Source: Candidatus Saccharimonadota bacterium (lineage in GTDB: Bacteria; Patescibacteriota; Saccharimonadia; Saccharimonadales; Saccharimonadaceae). From it: DNA of 5,367 bases. How positions within the stretch are numbered: position 1 is the first letter of the stretch; each line of letters starts with the position of its first letter. The DNA lies in NCBI GenBank assembly GCA_009778015.1, contig WRKS01000046.1, forward strand, positions 1 through 5,367, in the 5' to 3' direction. Positions 4,319 through 5,367 of this stretch are shown here, one piece after another. Made by a program: the position numbers and the translations under genes. Below the pieces are notes generated by a model, which saw only the letters and a list, made by a program, of their open reading frames with translations, had not been told where the DNA came from and searched no databases.

Positions 4319-5070
4319 CCTCTAAACTGCTGCAAAAGATTACGGCGCAACGTGAAGGCGGCAAGATTCTGGCCTCTATCCTGCAAGAGATTAAAGCGCA
4401 GGCTGTCGCTGGCACCACCGGGTTAGAGCTGGACGCTCTCGCTCGCGACCTCTGCAAGCAGCACAGCGTAGAGGCCACCTATCTCAAAGAGGCTAAGAGC
4501 TTTGGTTACGCGATTTGCATTTCCAAAGACGACGTCCTAATCCACGGCGTGCCAAACGACGAGCCGCTCCAAAATGGCGAAAAAATTAGTTTTGACATGA
4601 CGATTAACCACAGAGGCTGGTGCGTTGATAGCGCCTTTACCATGATTGTCGGGGGCCGTGGATCGGCCGCGTTAAAACATTTAATAGAGGCAACAGAGCA
4701 AAGTTTCTATCACGGCATCAAGGGCGTCAAAGCCGGCTCGCGCGTTGGCGAAATCAGTTCGCGCATTGAACAATTTTTGTGTTCAAAGAAACTCGGCGTC
4801 ATCAAAGATTATATTGGCCACGGCATCGGCCGCTCCATGCACGAGACGCCAGAGGTGCCCAACTTCGGTAGCGCCAAGAGCGGTGCCGTTCTCAAAGCGG
4901 GGCAGACCATTTGTGTGGAACCCATGGTTTCGCTCGGCGGCATCAAAACCAAAATTGACAAAGCCGACGGCTGGTCCGTCCTTGTGGCCGATGGTTCGCT
5001 TTGCGCGCATTATGAACATACCGTCCTAATCCTGGGAGACTCGGTAGAGATACTAACTGCCTGGCAGTAA
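4315..5070 (+). CDS. map: Methionine aminopeptidase, type I
   Basis: The enzyme removes the initiator Met from nascent proteins with a small second residue, after deformylation by Def. The protein has 251 residues, the normal length for a bacterial type I enzyme without an N-terminal extension. The pita-bread fold carries all five metal ligands: D94 (SFDM), D105 (CVDSAF), H169 (GHGIGR), E202 (CVEPM) and E234 (HYEHTVL). The substrate-pocket histidines H77 (IHGVP) and H176 (MHETPEVPNFG) are also present. The FDM context at the first Asp differs from the usual DVG, but the ligand is intact. The start ATG overlaps the kinase stop (ATGA) and has a strong Shine-Dalgarno sequence at 4300-4306. Right after the stop is an AT-rich inverted repeat (5069-5090) that may end the operon. 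Confidence 0.96.
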   Translation: MTSKLLQKITAQREGGKILASILQEIKAQAVAGTTGLELDALARDLCKQHSVEATYLKEAKSFGYAICISKDDVLIHGVPNDEPLQNGEKISFDMTINHRGWCVDSAFTMIVGGRGSAALKHLIEATEQSFYHGIKGVKAGSRVGEISSRIEQFLCSKKLGVIKDYIGHGIGRSMHETPEVPNFGSAKSGAVLKAGQTICVEPMVSLGGIKTKIDKADGWSVLVADGSLCAHYEHTVLILGDSVEILTAWQ

Positions 5071-5090
5071 AAGCGAATATATTTGCTTTT
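5069..5090 (+). terminator. AT-rich inverted repeat after map, weak terminator
   Basis: AAAAGC (5069-5074) pairs with GCTTTT (5085-5090). The interior GAAT and ATTT continue the stem with one G-T wobble, giving about ten pairs around a tiny loop. The repeat begins in the last two bases of the map stop codon and ends in a T-run. The stem is AU-rich, so termination would be leaky. Its right arm overlaps the -35 of the ftsA promoter (5083-5088). Confidence 0.45.
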
Positions 5091-5111
5091 CATTACTGGC
5101 ATATGTATACT
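5083..5111 (+). promoter_or_regulatory. Promoter of ftsA, predicted leaderless
   Basis: TTGCTT (5083-5088) and TATACT (5106-5111) are separated by exactly 17 bases. Six bases (ATATTT) lie between the -10 and the ATG at 5118, so the transcript would start at the initiation codon. There is no Shine-Dalgarno sequence. The layout is the same as at def and rpsU. Confidence 0.6.
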
Positions 5112-5117
5112 ATATTT

Positions 5118-5367
5118 ATGGAATCGGTAAGATATGGCATCGGTATTGATATCGGCACAGAGAGCATCAAAGCAGTGGTGCTGTCACAAAAAGGGCAGGA
5201 CACACCGGCCGTTTTGCGCGTTACAGAGGTCCCTAGCGCGGGCGTCCGCTATGGCGAGGTGGTTGATTTAGAGCGGCCGGCTGGCATCTTGCGTGACCTC
5301 CTTTCCGACCTTCAGGGTGTTCTTGGTTTTGAGATTAACCACGCCACCGTCAATATCGGCGGTGTCA
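5118..5367 (+). CDS. ftsA: Cell division protein FtsA, N-terminal part
   Basis: FtsA is an actin-fold ATPase that tethers FtsZ filaments to the membrane and recruits the divisome. Only the first 83 residues lie in the window. The phosphate-1 motif GIDIGTESIKAVV (9-21) opens the fold. It is followed by VPSAGVRYGEVVDLERPAGIL (39-59 in outline), which matches the family's VPS-x-G-(I/V)-x-x-G-x-VVD region at the start of subdomain 1C. INHATVNIGGV then corresponds to the stretch before the next strand. The related PilM and MreB also share phosphate-1, but the VPSxGV..GEVVD stretch fits FtsA best. The frame remains open at the window end. It has its own promoter directly against the ATG, though read-through from the upstream operon is possible given the weak terminator. 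ftsZ would be expected next. Confidence 0.85.
   Translation, partial: MESVRYGIGIDIGTESIKAVVLSQKGQDTPAVLRVTEVPSAGVRYGEVVDLERPAGILRDLLSDLQGVLGFEINHATVNIGGV

Noticed and set aside
1..5367. CRISPR arrays, tRNA or rRNA genes, transposases and insertion-sequence ends.
   Set aside because: I looked on both strands and found no regularly spaced repeats, tRNA cloverleaf, rRNA segment or transposase motif.

Overview
The window looks like chromosome from a member of the Candidate Phyla Radiation (Patescibacteria), most likely a Saccharibacteria (TM7) lineage. This rests on recalled similarity, not a search. The peptide deformylase has the TM7-style 'ALAAPQ' first motif, a small acidic protein resembles the CPR family DUF5663, intergenic gaps are very short, genes overlap, and several promoters sit almost on the start codon. 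TGA ends the kinase gene, so UGA is read as stop, which argues against the recoded Gracilibacteria/Absconditabacteria.

Bases 1-706 hold little conventional coding sequence. On the minus strand there is a good sigma70-type promoter (237-265), a strongly self-complementary stretch that would fold into a branched RNA (about 119-232), a hairpin plus T-rich terminator (98-124), and then the first 16 codons of a gene leaving the window (1-49). I read this as an unassigned structured leader, riboswitch-like, or a stand-alone small RNA. A plus-strand reading frame (256-645) resembles only the C-terminal part of a repeat-poor surface or phage-type protein family and looks like a gene remnant.

Bases 707-1129 carry a small acidic DUF5663-like protein with its own promoter. 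Converging on it from the minus strand is the operon def-fmt (2604 to 1086), whose last 44 bases overlap it. Divergent from def is a single-pass, membrane-anchored protein of unknown function (2677-3501) with a ten-G run in its membrane segment.

Bases 3516-5090 hold a compact operon rpsU - adk-like kinase - map, with start and stop codons abutting or overlapping. ftsA starts at 5118 and runs off the window.

Functionally, fmt, def and map are the three enzymes of the N-terminal formyl-methionine cycle: formylation of initiator Met-tRNA, deformylation of the nascent chain, and Met removal. Together with ribosomal protein bS21 they make this a translation-initiation and nascent-chain-processing neighbourhood next to the start of a cell-division gene. 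The most interesting signals are the orphan structured RNA at the left end and the identical leaderless layout of def, rpsU and ftsA, in which six bases separate the -10 hexamer from ATG.
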